From: an uncultured Ruminococcus sp.
GTDB taxonomy: Bacteria > Bacillota_A > Clostridia > Oscillospirales > Ruminococcaceae
Reading direction: 5' to 3'
Assembly (NCBI GenBank): GCA_900315975.1
Contig: ONBA01000001.1
Coordinates: forward strand, 62,001 to 126,000
Length of the DNA: 64,000 bases
In this document: piece by piece, positions 33,712 to 42,887 of the stretch
Position numbering within the stretch: the first letter of the stretch is position 1
Layout of the letters: every line of letters starts with the position of its first letter
Notes under the pieces: model-generated
The model's database searches: none
Seen by the model: the letters and a program-made list of their open reading frames with translations, nothing else
Told to the model about the DNA's origin: nothing
Program-made: the position numbers and the translations under genes

Positions 33712-36003
33712 TCAGCTTGTTGAGAGTTCAGAATAATGCATTAGTATACAGCTTGCATCTTTTGCGTCTATGATACTGTTGCCGTCATAGTCGGAATATT
33801 TCTCCATTTCAGGAGGTATTTCACCTTTTCCGCCTACAGAAAGTGACGAATAATGTGCGAGCACCATACTCGCATCTCTTGCATCAACTACTCCGTTTCC
33901 GTCAGCATCACCCATACTGCACTTTATAATTGTTACAGTCACCTCTCCGTCAGGAACACCGTTCCTGCTGAGGATCATGATTTCATCGTGCCTGCCGGGT
34001 TTGATTTCCGCATTTACGGAACTATCAGGCAGATAGGTCTTGCCTCCGAAATTGACTGAAGCTGTTGATTTCGGACGAAAGCATATGCTGTCAGCATCTT
34101 CGTCTGCTTCTATAATAATATGTGGATTTGCGTCATCAAATGTGCAATTCTGAGTTTTTCCTTTTTTTCCATTTGAATATGTGTGGTATGACATCGCACT
34201 CAATGCCGCTTTTTCTGGATAATACCGCCTGCTTACAGCATTTGAACCGTCAGGTTCAGTCGATGCATAAATTTCTGTAACATTTTTTATTTCTATAGGT
34301 GAATCATATTTCACAAACTTTGTGTCCTCGGAAGTTCTGAAATAGACCTCTTTTCCCTCTTTTGAAATAAGTGTTACCTTTTCTCCGGCAGGTACTCCTC
34401 CTGAAATATGTGAAAATGTGACATCACCGAGGTCATTAGCGTATGCTTTCAGCGATATGTTACCGATTATCGCTGATACACTCCCCTCTGCAAACATTTT
34501 TCTGAACTTTTCAAGTGTCTTAGCCGCTTTATTGAGTTCTTCAGTTTCATCATCTTCAATGCCGTCATACAGGTCCTCTTCAAGAGTCACAAGCAATTCC
34601 TGTTCATCTTCCTCAGTGTATTCAATGGCTGTCTGAGAAGTATCCTCCCAATTTTTTCCGTCCGCACTGAGAAAACTTTCATTTTTACCTGTATGCGACT
34701 TTATCCCGTCTGTTGTTGTGTAGCTTCCGAGGTCAGTCACTTTTCCTGTTGTATCATCTGTTACCCTCAGACACGACTCAACCGGTATCAGGAATGAAGA
34801 ATCGTCGTTTTTCAGCTTCACAACAACTGAAAAGTCCTCTTTTCCTTCATCACCTGCAACTACAGCTTCATCAAGGTCAAGAGTTACATATCCAGTGAGT
34901 TTCTCATTTCCTGTAGTAACTGACGAGGCAATTCCCGAAGTCGGGTCAGATTTATCTGAAAGTCCGGTGTATACTGTTATTTCGTACTCCGTATCAGGCT
35001 TGCATATATATGTTCCTATAGAGTCGATACGTACAGGCTTTTCCACTGTAAAAACGTTAGCCATATACACTTCCCCTGTTTCATCGGAATCGTCATACGG
35101 AGAAAGTGTCTGAAGCGGCACATATGTATCATGCTGAAAATTGTACTTGTAGTCATCGCCGCTTCTGAGTTCATACACAGCAAAGTCCGAAAGTGACCTG
35201 TCCTCATAGGATATCCATATGTATCCATCATCACCATACTGTTCTCCCCAGCTGTTTTTTACAAGCCATGCACCGTCTTTTTCAGCTGGTATCTTGAAAT
35301 TCTCTGCCGGGAAACTGTCATCCCAGCCGATTATCGCAACTGAATGATTCGCAAATCGCGGCTTCTTCCGGCTGTTTGTCGAGCAGAGAGTGTAATCATA
35401 ACATTTACTTGAATCAGAATAATATGCAACGTCTACAGCAAGTCCACTGCTGACAAACTGCTTTACGAGGTCGTTTACCTCCGACTCATCTGTACGCTCC
35501 TTGTTATAGTCAAACATATACGCATTTTTCAGCATATACGGATGCTCATTCTTTAACGCGGCAACAGCATTTTCATCATCGAAAAAACCGGTATCACCGT
35601 ATTTCAGCATCTGCTCGTACTCAGGACCTATCCACTGCGCCCACAAAGATGTTACAGTTGCCGAAGTACCGCCAAGTTTCATAAGCGACTCAATATCAGA
35701 TGCCGTGTGTTTTATCTGGTCGTCGCCGTAATATGTATAATAAGCAGTGTGAAACTCAGAAAGGTCGACCGATGGTATCGCTCTGACCAGACTGCTCTCA
35801 GCGCTTGCTATAGCCGAATGTGCCCAACAGGTACCGTATATCCCCTGATTTTTGACCGGTGTAACAGGATAAACTTCCCTCATATCAAACCGCTCCGGAA
35901 ACTGCTTCTGCTCCGTTTCACCGGCATATGCCGCAAGATGAGCAGTGTTCATCAGAACTGCCGCAACCGAACCTGATACAATTTTTTTAAGCAATCTGAC
36001 CAT
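33712..36003 (-). CDS. Secreted papain-family (C1A) cysteine protease with lectin-like region and C-terminal dockerin
   Basis: A protein of 763 residues. A signal peptide (about 1-27, cut after AYA) leads straight into the protease domain with no long prodomain. The oxyanion Gln53 and Cys59 are in NQGIYGTCWAH; His220 is in NHSVAIIGWDD; Asn250 is in VKNSWGEQYG. A lectin-like beta region (about 280-420) and a low-complexity helical part follow, then a dockerin at 697-763 with two calcium repeats, DADGNGVVDARDAS and DYDGNSIIDAKDAS. The dockerin implies attachment to a cellulosome scaffold. The ATG at 36003 lies one base after the orphan gene's stop, so translation is probably coupled. Confidence 0.94.
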   Translation of the reverse strand: MVRLLKKIVSGSVAAVLMNTAHLAAYAGETEQKQFPERFDMREVYPVTPVKNQGIYGTCWAHSAIASAESSLVRAIPSVDLSEFHTAYYTYYGDDQIKHTASDIESLMKLGGTSATVTSLWAQWIGPEYEQMLKYGDTGFFDDENAVAALKNEHPYMLKNAYMFDYNKERTDESEVNDLVKQFVSSGLAVDVAYYSDSSKCYDYTLCSTNSRKKPRFANHSVAIIGWDDSFPAENFKIPAEKDGAWLVKNSWGEQYGDDGYIWISYEDRSLSDFAVYELRSGDDYKYNFQHDTYVPLQTLSPYDDSDETGEVYMANVFTVEKPVRIDSIGTYICKPDTEYEITVYTGLSDKSDPTSGIASSVTTGNEKLTGYVTLDLDEAVVAGDEGKEDFSVVVKLKNDDSSFLIPVESCLRVTDDTTGKVTDLGSYTTTDGIKSHTGKNESFLSADGKNWEDTSQTAIEYTEEDEQELLVTLEEDLYDGIEDDETEELNKAAKTLEKFRKMFAEGSVSAIIGNISLKAYANDLGDVTFSHISGGVPAGEKVTLISKEGKEVYFRTSEDTKFVKYDSPIEIKNVTEIYASTEPDGSNAVSRRYYPEKAALSAMSYHTYSNGKKGKTQNCTFDDANPHIIIEADEDADSICFRPKSTASVNFGGKTYLPDSSVNAEIKPGRHDEIMILSRNGVPDGEVTVTIIKCSMGDADGNGVVDARDASMVLAHYSSLSVGGKGEIPPEMEKYSDYDGNSIIDAKDASCILMHYSELSTS

Positions 36004-36004
36004 A

Positions 36005-36244
36005 TCAGCCAAGTTTCTCGTTTTTTCTGTATGCGGCTATTATCTTCTCTCTGTCAACAGTAAACATTCCATCAGGTTCAATTGTACAGATATTTACCTG
36101 TTTACTTTTCAGTCCGCATCTGTACATATAATTCTTAGCTTGTCTCTCAGTTTTGAACCAGCGTGCAAACGCTTTACACGTTACACTGAGCTTTGATGAA
36201 GAGACATATAAACCGTCGCTTTTTTTCTGTATAATATATTTCAT
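36005..36244 (-). CDS. Small conserved-looking protein of unknown function
   Basis: A 79-residue, lysine-rich protein without signal peptide or membrane segment. I do not recognise the family. It begins MKYIIQKKSDGLYVSSSKLS and has an aromatic helix-like stretch AFARWFKTERQAKNYMYR, which suggests a small nucleic-acid- or protein-binding fold. AAGGTAGGA precedes its ATG. It is enclosed by a YdcF-like gene 6 bases upstream and the dockerin protease one base downstream, so it is very likely translated. Confidence 0.7.
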   Translation of the reverse strand: MKYIIQKKSDGLYVSSSKLSVTCKAFARWFKTERQAKNYMYRCGLKSKQVNICTIEPDGMFTVDREKIIAAYRKNEKLG

Positions 36245-36250
36245 AATATC

Positions 36251-37024
36251 CTACCTTATTATATAGTATATAATTCCGAACCACTCACGTACCCAGTATG
36301 TCGGTACAAGCCACCACGGAGTGTGTGCTGATATATTATATGCTCTCATTCCCAGTTTTTCAGCCTTCATATCAGAACGCAGCTGATGAAAACCGTCGGT
36401 TACTATCGTAATATGTTCGGGAAGTCCCTCACGTCTGATGATATCCTGTGAAAAGCGGAGATTCTCGTCCGTATCCGTGGACTTGTCCTCCATATAGATA
36501 CGTTCCGGAGCTATACCTCTGTCGACAAGATAGTCCCTCATGCACTGAGCTTCACTTATTATCTCGTCGTCGCCCTTTCCGCCGGAAACTATTACTTTTA
36601 CATCAGGCTCCTCTGTCAGATACTCATACGCGGCATTTAGTCTGCGTCCGAGCATTAAGCTCGGAGCTCCGTTTTTGACCTTGCACCCAAGCACAACTAC
36701 AGTTGTATCAGTATTCTTCGGTCTGTCGGTCATCTCCCTGAACATGAAACCGCTTATCACAGCCGCAAGTATCACGCATAGTGCCGCAAAAGACGCTGTA
36801 ACAAATATTAAAACACGTCCGGCTCTGCTCTCCCACATACGTGAGACTATTCCGGTAAACTTGTCCCAATAAACGAAAAGCGCGGTCAGCGCGGCTGTTA
36901 TCACCGCTCCTGCACAGTTTCCGAGGTTGATTATGCCTGTTCCCATAGGAAGCAGGAAAAGTATCATCATGATAAAAGAAATGAGAGCAGGTACAGCTCT
37001 CATTCCTGTCTTTAATAAGTCCAT
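36251..37024 (-). CDS. YdcF-like DUF218 membrane protein
   Basis: A protein of 257 residues with about three N-terminal hydrophobic segments and a DUF218 domain. The domain carries VVVLGCKVKNGAPS, VSGGKGDDEIISEA and EDKSTDTDENLRFS, all characteristic. Relatives (SanA, YdcF, ElyC) affect envelope integrity, but the reaction is not firmly known. I chose the ATG at 37024, one base after the PHP gene stop. It is part of the operon ending with the dockerin protease. Confidence 0.88.
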   Translation of the reverse strand: MDLLKTGMRAVPALISFIMMILFLLPMGTGIINLGNCAGAVITAALTALFVYWDKFTGIVSRMWESRAGRVLIFVTASFAALCVILAAVISGFMFREMTDRPKNTDTTVVVLGCKVKNGAPSLMLGRRLNAAYEYLTEEPDVKVIVSGGKGDDEIISEAQCMRDYLVDRGIAPERIYMEDKSTDTDENLRFSQDIIRREGLPEHITIVTDGFHQLRSDMKAEKLGMRAYNISAHTPWWLVPTYWVREWFGIIYYIIR

Positions 37025-37025
37025 T

Positions 37026-37862
37026 TCAGTCTTTCTTTGCTGCAAGCTTGATTATCCTTTCAAGGTCATGCTGTGATGTTGTTTCGCTTCCGAGATGAGT
37101 AGGAACACTGTTATAAAGTCCATGGAAGTCCGAACCGCCTGTTCTGATAAGGTCATACTTGTCAGCGATATCGCTTAGCTGTTTGCGGTAATCCTCGTCA
37201 GCGGAATAGTGACCTATCTCAACTCCGTCTATCTTCCCCTTCTTTGCAAGTTCTTCAAGGAGTTCGATATTGTCATACTGTGCAGGGTGAGCCATTACGG
37301 CTACTCCGCGTGCAGTATGGATAAGGTCGATAACAAAGTTTACATCAGGATACTCACGTTCAACGTAGCAGCTTCCTTTCTTCGGATTAAAAAGTTCACT
37401 GTCAAGCTGACCGTAGAATTCAAGTGCATATCCGTAATCAATAAGTGCACGCATTATATGCTGCTTGAAAATGCTCTTTGAAGCAGTGGTATGCTTTAGA
37501 ATACTCTCGATGGTTATCGGGTATTTCTGCATGACCTTTTCAATCATTTCCTTTGAACACGCTTTTCTTATCTCGCATGATTTAAGGCAGAGTCCCTCAA
37601 GACGGTCGGGTTTCTGCGGAGCATAGCAAAGAATATGGACCTTGCTGTTTCTCTCCTTATCCCACGCAGAAAGCTCAACTCCGTGAAGTATCTTAACGCC
37701 CTCACGCTGACCGATAACATCAGCTCTTGAAAATGAAGCCATCGTGTCGTGGTCAGTAATTGAAAGCCAGTCTATGCCTGTACGTTTTGCCTGAGCTATT
37801 ATGTCCTCAATACCGAGTGAACCGTCAGAAAGTTTGGTGTGACAATGCAGATCGCAGATCAT
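37026..37862 (-). CDS. PHP-domain metal-dependent phosphoesterase
   Basis: A cytoplasmic protein of 278 residues. Metal-binding motifs appear in order: HCHTKLSDGS near the N-terminus, ITDHDTM near 36, AHPAQYDN near 193 and GSDFHG near 245. This is the TrpH/YciV-type PHP pattern, with relatives that hydrolyse 3',5'-nucleotides or short RNA. The ATG at 37862 has GAGG 9 bases upstream; a longer reading from 37961 would cover the promoter. It is first in the operon with the YdcF-like, orphan and protease genes. Confidence 0.88.
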   Translation of the reverse strand: MICDLHCHTKLSDGSLGIEDIIAQAKRTGIDWLSITDHDTMASFSRADVIGQREGVKILHGVELSAWDKERNSKVHILCYAPQKPDRLEGLCLKSCEIRKACSKEMIEKVMQKYPITIESILKHTTASKSIFKQHIMRALIDYGYALEFYGQLDSELFNPKKGSCYVEREYPDVNFVIDLIHTARGVAVMAHPAQYDNIELLEELAKKGKIDGVEIGHYSADEDYRKQLSDIADKYDLIRTGGSDFHGLYNSVPTHLGSETTSQHDLERIIKLAAKKD

Positions 37863-37932
37863 AAGATACAACCTCTTTTCCAAGCCGCAGCAAAGCTGCT
37901 TGCGCGGCAGACAGAATATATATATACATAAT

Positions 37933-38002
37933 ATGTTAAAATGCAACAAACAAGAAGTCAATGCAGCGATAATATTATATCATATATCACGACAAATTTC
38001 AA
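37933..38002 (-). promoter_or_regulatory. Tandem promoters of the PHP-YdcF-protease operon
   Basis: Minus strand: the distal pair is TTGAAA (37997-38002) with TATAAT (37974-37979), and the proximal pair is TTGACT (37956-37961) with TAACAT (37933-37938). Both have 17-base spacers. The leader then holds a GCCGC/GCGGC hairpin before the ribosome site. The 38003-38111 stretch before them is AT-rich and shows no gene. Confidence 0.75.
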
Positions 38003-38111
38003 GTGTTTTTGTTCATATTTTCATAACATTTTTATGGAAGTATCAAAATCATGCGAATTATAGCCAAATTCTTTTATAACAATGTATGAAGTTTTTGCAT
38101 CTGTGACCTGA

Positions 38112-38933
38112 TTATTGCAGTGCAGAATAGAGTTCGCCTTTTTTGTAGCCTGTCTCCTTCGCGACTGCCTTGCAGGCATCAGTAGGCTTTTCGCCCATTT
38201 CTATCAGCTTTTTCACCTGTTCAAGTGCCTGTTCAAGAGTCAGCTTTTCCGCTTCACCGCTCATTCCCTCAACTACAAGTACATACTCGCCGCGCGGCTC
38301 ATTTTCTGAATAATATGCCTTTGCCTCTTCGAGTGTGAAACGCAGTGTCTCTTCATGAAGCTTTGTTATCTCGCGGCAGAGTGATATTTTTCTGTCGCCG
38401 CCAAAAGTTTCTGCGAGGTCGGACAGCGTAGCTCGCAGCTTATGCGGAGCTTCATAGAATATCATTACTCCAGTCTCGCTGCGGATAAGTTCTAAACGTT
38501 CAGCACGTTCCTTTTTAGGAACAGGAAGGAATCCCTCGAATGTGAAACGTCCCACATGAAGTCCCGAAAGTGCAGCAGCAGTTGTGACAGCAGCTGGTCC
38601 TGGAACAGCCTTTACGTCGATTCCATTCTCGTACGCAAGCTTTACAAGCACCTCTCCGGGGTCGGAGATACACGGCATTCCCGCATCGGTCACAACTCCG
38701 CAGCTCTGCCCGGAAATCAGTCTGTCGATGATGTGCTGAGCTTCCGCGCGTGAGCTGTGTTCATGAAAGCTGACAAGCTCATTCTTTATCTCGTAACGAT
38801 TTAGCAGCTTCAGTGTTACTCTTGTATCTTCGGCACATATGAAGTCTGCCTCCTCAAGCATTCTCAGCTGACGGAGAGTAATGTCCTCCATGTTGCCTAT
38901 CGGTGTACCTATAATATAAAGTGTACCGCTCAT
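38112..38933 (-). CDS. rsmI: 16S rRNA (cytidine1402-2'-O)-methyltransferase
   Basis: Methylates the ribose of C1402 in 16S rRNA; 273 residues. Family motifs are GTLYIIGTPIGNMEDITLRQ at the start (positions 3-22), then CAEDTRVTLKLLN, and VTDAGMPCISDPG with the SAM-site PGPAAVTTAAALSG. The C-terminal helical domain ends in GYKKGELYSALQ. It overlaps the tRNA methylase gene by 4 bases. It is the last gene of the tmcAL run. Confidence 0.96.
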   Translation of the reverse strand: MSGTLYIIGTPIGNMEDITLRQLRMLEEADFICAEDTRVTLKLLNRYEIKNELVSFHEHSSRAEAQHIIDRLISGQSCGVVTDAGMPCISDPGEVLVKLAYENGIDVKAVPGPAAVTTAAALSGLHVGRFTFEGFLPVPKKERAERLELIRSETGVMIFYEAPHKLRATLSDLAETFGGDRKISLCREITKLHEETLRFTLEEAKAYYSENEPRGEYVLVVEGMSGEAEKLTLEQALEQVKKLIEMGEKPTDACKAVAKETGYKKGELYSALQ

Positions 38934-39652
38934 TCCTGCTCCTTTCCTGTAGCGTATATTCTTTTCAGCTCGTCTGTGAAATCGTCGCCGCTGCGGATAT
39001 ACAGCTGAGGCTCTACCTTCATGAACGGCTTCGAGCCCTTCTTGCCTTCAATAAGAAACAGCCACGGAGCTTCCTCCGGACCTTTTGATACCATTCGCAG
39101 CCGCTTCGGTTCTATGTCGTGCGACTTCATTGCAAATATGACATCGCTCAAGCGTTCCGGACGATTGCACACACAAAGTCTGCCGCCATATTTAAGAAGT
39201 TTTGAAGCTGCCGCACAAACATCGTCAATAGTACAAAGTATCTCGTGACGCGCTATACGCTGAGCAGTTATCACACTCTGAAATCCGGCATTATCAGCCT
39301 TATACGGCGGATTGCACGTTACAAGGTCGAGTCTGCCGAGAGGAGCATCGTCCCACAATTCCTTCAGGTCTGCACATACCGGAATAATGCCCGAAACCTC
39401 ACTCCGCTCAATTCCGAGCCGCAGCTGCTCTATCGCACCCTCCTGTATATCGACAGCATACGTAACCTGCGGCGGCTTATATTTCTGCATTATAAGCGGT
39501 ATTATACCGCAGCCTGTTCCGAGGTCGCATACCTTGTCCTTCTGCCTGTATCCGGAAAAATCCGTCAGCAGAAAAGCGTCCGTGCCGAAACGGTGGTCAC
39601 TGCTCGCACAGACATATATTTTTTCAGTTAGCTTTTCAAATTTGTATTCCAT
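38930..39652 (-). CDS. tRNA1(Val) adenine-N6-methyltransferase-like protein
   Basis: A protein of 240 residues of the TrmN6/YfiC group. The SAM motif is KVCDLGTGCGIIPLIM (about 36-51), and the catalytic NPPY is in VTCNPPYKADNAG (about 113-125), marking an amino-N6 methylase. Relatives modify A37 of tRNA1(Val). AGGAAG stands before the ATG. It is coupled to rsmI by a 4-base overlap. Confidence 0.9.
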   Translation of the reverse strand: MEYKFEKLTEKIYVCASSDHRFGTDAFLLTDFSGYRQKDKVCDLGTGCGIIPLIMQKYKPPQVTYAVDIQEGAIEQLRLGIERSEVSGIIPVCADLKELWDDAPLGRLDLVTCNPPYKADNAGFQSVITAQRIARHEILCTIDDVCAAASKLLKYGGRLCVCNRPERLSDVIFAMKSHDIEPKRLRMVSKGPEEAPWLFLIEGKKGSKPFMKVEPQLYIRSGDDFTDELKRIYATGKEQE

Positions 39653-39693
39653 GATACTTCCTATCTATATAAATCAGAATTAAGAGTTACCGG

Positions 39694-40206
39694 TCATATG
39701 TATTCTATGCCTGCTTTACGGAGTTTTTCACGTCCCTTTGCCTGTTTGCCCTCCGGAAATACTGAAACAGTTCCGCTGCGGACTATCTTCGCGGTTATTC
39801 CGCGCTTTACAGCTCCGAGAGCTGTGGAAGTCACACAGCCAAACTCGTCAAGTCCGCAGATATGCAGTTCATCGTATCCTTTTTCATTTACCATTTCCAG
39901 CAGCTTCTTATTTGTAAGAGCGTCGCCCAAAAGCTTGTCGAAACAGTAGTCCGATACTATATCAAGTCCGCCATAAAGCTCCGCACCCTCAGTGCCGGCA
40001 ATCGAATAGCCGAACAAAAGCCGGTTTGTCGGAAGATTCTGAATAATATGCCTGATATATATCACATCGCTCCCATCATCGTCATATCGGTGTATCAGCG
40101 AGTTTACATCAGCCGTCAGCTTCTTTGTATCGTAGGCAAATCTACTTTTGCGTTTTTCATATAGGTAATCATTCTGCATATCTATTACAAGAAGTGCTGT
40201 TTTCAT
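39694..40206 (-). CDS. Isochorismatase-family cysteine hydrolase
   Basis: A cytoplasmic enzyme of 170 residues. The catalytic triad is visible as D9 in LVIDMQNDY, K91 in FDKLLGD and C124 in GLDEFGCVTSTA. Relatives include nicotinamidases and isochorismatases. The metal-site residues of nicotinamidase are not evident, so another amide substrate is possible. It follows mnmA by 12 bases. Confidence 0.88.
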   Translation of the reverse strand: MKTALLVIDMQNDYLYEKRKSRFAYDTKKLTADVNSLIHRYDDDGSDVIYIRHIIQNLPTNRLLFGYSIAGTEGAELYGGLDIVSDYCFDKLLGDALTNKKLLEMVNEKGYDELHICGLDEFGCVTSTALGAVKRGITAKIVRSGTVSVFPEGKQAKGREKLRKAGIEYI

Positions 40207-40218
40207 AAGTTCCTCCGC

Positions 40219-41295
40219 TTATTTTATAGTTCCTCCGCCGACTACGACGTCTCCGTCATACAAAACTACTGCCTGTCCGCTTGTTACAGCCCTCTGCGGT
40301 TCGTCAAATTCTACCTTGTACTCACCATTTCCGATGTATGAGACAACTGCCGGCTGTTCCTTCTGACTGTAGCGGGTCTTGGCTGTAACCCGCATAGGCT
40401 CGGTAATTTCAGCAACTGAGATGAGGTTGAAGTCGTCAGCAATGAGTGAATTTGTGTAAAGGTCTGCCTCGTCACCGAGAGTAACCGTGTTCGACTCAAC
40501 GTCCTTGCAGACCACATATGCAGGCTTTCCGAGGGAAATGCCGAGGTGCTTGCGCTGTCCGACCGTATAGTTTATGATGCCCTTATGCTCACCGAGAACT
40601 TTTCCGCTTGTGTCAACAAAGTTTCCGTGCGGAGTCTCTATATTTTTGTACCGGTGTATGAATCCTGCGTAATCACCGTCCGGCACGAAACAAATGTCCT
40701 GACTGTCAGGCTTATTTGAATTAACGAGCCCTGCCTTTTCTGCAAGCTCCCTGACCTGCGATTTTTCAAGCTCTCCAAGCGGGAAAATGGTATGCGAAAG
40801 CTGTTCCTGCGTCATTGAATAAAGTACATATGTCTGGTCTTTACTGCGGTCAGCAGGTCTGCGTAGTTCCCATCTTCCTGTGTTTTCATTGTATGCGATA
40901 ACTGCATAATGACCGGTAGCTATACAGTCATAACCTAATTCCTGAGCTCTGAGAAGCATTTTACCGAATTTGACGTGTCTGTTGCATTCTATGCACGGAT
41001 TAGGCGTTCTGCCGCAAAGATAGCTCTGTGCAAACTGCTCCATAACGCACTCACGGAAGCAGTCCCTGAAATTGAACACCAGATGCTCAAATCCAAGCTT
41101 TCTTGCAACTTCACGCGCATCAAGCACATCTGAAAGTGCACAGCAGGTCTTTCCCTCTTTCTGTGCCTGAGCAATGTCCTCGTCGCCGAACATTTTCAGC
41201 GTCACTCCCATAACATCGTATCCACGCTCACGAAGGAGCATTGCCGCAACAGAGCTGTCAACTCCGCCGCTCATTCCAACCATTACCTTTTTCAT
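40219..41295 (-). CDS. mnmA: tRNA-specific 2-thiouridylase
   Basis: Adds sulfur to U34 of Lys, Glu and Gln tRNAs; 358 residues. The PP-loop is in VGMSGGVDSSVAAMLL. The catalytic cysteines are in NPCIECN and DICFVPDGDY, and TGHYAVI lies between them. The C-terminal beta-barrel includes KTRYSQKEQPAVV. It lies in a run of mainly tRNA and rRNA modification genes. Confidence 0.97.
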   Translation of the reverse strand: MKKVMVGMSGGVDSSVAAMLLRERGYDVMGVTLKMFGDEDIAQAQKEGKTCCALSDVLDAREVARKLGFEHLVFNFRDCFRECVMEQFAQSYLCGRTPNPCIECNRHVKFGKMLLRAQELGYDCIATGHYAVIAYNENTGRWELRRPADRSKDQTYVLYSMTQEQLSHTIFPLGELEKSQVRELAEKAGLVNSNKPDSQDICFVPDGDYAGFIHRYKNIETPHGNFVDTSGKVLGEHKGIINYTVGQRKHLGISLGKPAYVVCKDVESNTVTLGDEADLYTNSLIADDFNLISVAEITEPMRVTAKTRYSQKEQPAVVSYIGNGEYKVEFDEPQRAVTSGQAVVLYDGDVVVGGGTIK

Positions 41296-41308
41296 ATCAG
41301 TATCCTTC

Positions 41309-41959
41309 TTATTTAAACAGAGCGGTAAGTCCGCTCATATCTTCAAAACAATAATCAGCGACCGCTTTTATCTCATTCCATTCAGCCGATGCCGCTTCAT
41401 CGTATACCGCCGCGGTCACAAATCCGGCATCATGTGCAGTTTTGATACAATGAAGCGAATCTTCAACTACGAGCGTTTCTGCGGGAGATATCCCCATTTT
41501 GTCAGCTCCGCCGATGAATATATCCGGAAAACGTTTGCCATTCGGGTATTCCCTGTCAGTAAACAGAAACTTCATGCGGTCATATATTCCGCATCGTTTA
41601 AGTGCCGCTTCAGCGAGACGTTTATACGTAGCAGTCGCAACTCCATACGGAATATTCTTACTGTCAAGCAGGTCGAGTACATCTTCAACTCCGGGTTTTA
41701 ATGGTATGCTCTCCTCGTACTCTATACGTACCATTTTCTCAATACGGCTGATGACGTCTTTAACAGTGCAGTCAAGTCCGAACTCTGTAATGAAGTACTG
41801 CGACGAATCTTCAATAGTCATCTTTTTCATTCTGTCGGAGATGTCATCCGGCGGGTCTGTAACACCGTTCTCATGCAGAAATCTGCGGTCAATGTCGTAC
41901 CATATTCTCATTGAATCTATAAGTGTACCGTCAAGGTCAAATATTACCCCTTTTATCAC
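41309..41959 (-). CDS. HAD-superfamily hydrolase (beta-phosphoglucomutase-like)
   Basis: A cytoplasmic phosphatase-like protein of 216 residues. HAD motif I is FDLDGTLIDSM, followed by a helical cap, and motif IV is in VVEDSLHCIKTAHDAGF. I chose the GTG at 41959, one base after the C39 gene stop, because AGGAGGG lies 5 bases upstream. The ATG at 41980 would overlap that gene and lacks a ribosome site. The substrate is unknown. Confidence 0.88.
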   Translation of the reverse strand: MIKGVIFDLDGTLIDSMRIWYDIDRRFLHENGVTDPPDDISDRMKKMTIEDSSQYFITEFGLDCTVKDVISRIEKMVRIEYEESIPLKPGVEDVLDLLDSKNIPYGVATATYKRLAEAALKRCGIYDRMKFLFTDREYPNGKRFPDIFIGGADKMGISPAETLVVEDSLHCIKTAHDAGFVTAAVYDEAASAEWNEIKAVADYCFEDMSGLTALFK

Positions 41960-41960
41960 T

Positions 41961-42884
41961 TTATCCCTCCTGTGATTCATCAGCAGGTTCAGGCGGACGA
42001 TTAACAGCGAGCCATTCAGCTTTTTCACCGTCGTCCCTGAACTCCTTACCGGCAGTTTCAGCATTTCCGCAAAGAACTACCGCCTGCCTGCCCATTGAAT
42101 CGTATATACGCTCAAAACGCTCCATGTCGTATTTGACATTTCCTACGAGCGGGTCAGCTACTTGCACCTTCTTCTCCTCCATGTCATAGCCGAATATAGT
42201 TACACAGTGCTGGCACGGATTAAAGTAGAAGTCCTCACCGCAGCCAAGTGTGAACTCGTACTCAGCATGGGTCTCATACTGATACATGGTAGTCCATATA
42301 ACAGTTGGTCTGCCCTGCTCTATCTGATAGAATACACCTTCAAGCGGGGTACCTGTGAGGTCGACCGCATACCAGTCAGAACCTATGTAATCAAAGAAAT
42401 CATCTGCCGCATTCACTATGACAGGTGCATTGCAGCCGAATCCATCTGTATGAGGATTGCCGATATAGACCTCATTCATCGTGTAATAACCGATAGTATC
42501 GGTTTTGAGAAAAACATCTGCCATAGTGACCTTATCTGCACTGAATCCGTAGTAGTTGAGAGTCTGTGTAAGAGCAGTTATCTCACAGCCTGTAGGAAGT
42601 TCGGGATTCTGCATGACTGTTTCCATTTCAAGCGCACAGGCAGCCGGAAGTTCATATCCCTCAGGCATGGCAATGTCTGTCACTTCCGGCTCGGAAACAG
42701 TCGTTTCAGCTTCAGTAGTGGGTTCCGGCTCTGTGGAAACAGGTCTGGACGTTTCAGTTTTTTCAGCAAAAACCTCCTCAGCCATATCTGACGATTCCGG
42801 TCGGACAAATGTGTCACCTCTGAACAGAATAAACAATACAGCGGTAACAAGTGTGAGCGCTGTAATAATAATTATCCTAACCAT
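41961..42884 (-). CDS. Secreted or anchored C39-like peptidase
   Basis: A protein of 307 residues. An N-terminal hydrophobic segment (about 3-19) is followed by a Thr/Glu/Pro-rich linker (about 30-75) and a C39_2-type papain-fold domain. The active-site Cys is in ELPTGCEITALTQTLNYYG, His in QHCVTIFGYD and Asp in VADPL. It should act outside the membrane, and its substrate is unknown. It is surprising inside a run of RNA-modification genes; it follows tmcAL by 3 bases and precedes the HAD gene by one. Confidence 0.88.
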   Translation of the reverse strand: MVRIIIITALTLVTAVLFILFRGDTFVRPESSDMAEEVFAEKTETSRPVSTEPEPTTEAETTVSEPEVTDIAMPEGYELPAACALEMETVMQNPELPTGCEITALTQTLNYYGFSADKVTMADVFLKTDTIGYYTMNEVYIGNPHTDGFGCNAPVIVNAADDFFDYIGSDWYAVDLTGTPLEGVFYQIEQGRPTVIWTTMYQYETHAEYEFTLGCGEDFYFNPCQHCVTIFGYDMEEKKVQVADPLVGNVKYDMERFERIYDSMGRQAVVLCGNAETAGKEFRDDGEKAEWLAVNRPPEPADESQEG

Positions 42885-42887
42885 AAT

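Noticed and set aside
37863..37961. Extended start of the PHP protein at 37961
   Set aside because: The extra residues overlap the promoter and leader; the ATG at 37862 has a proper ribosome site and begins at the first conserved strand.
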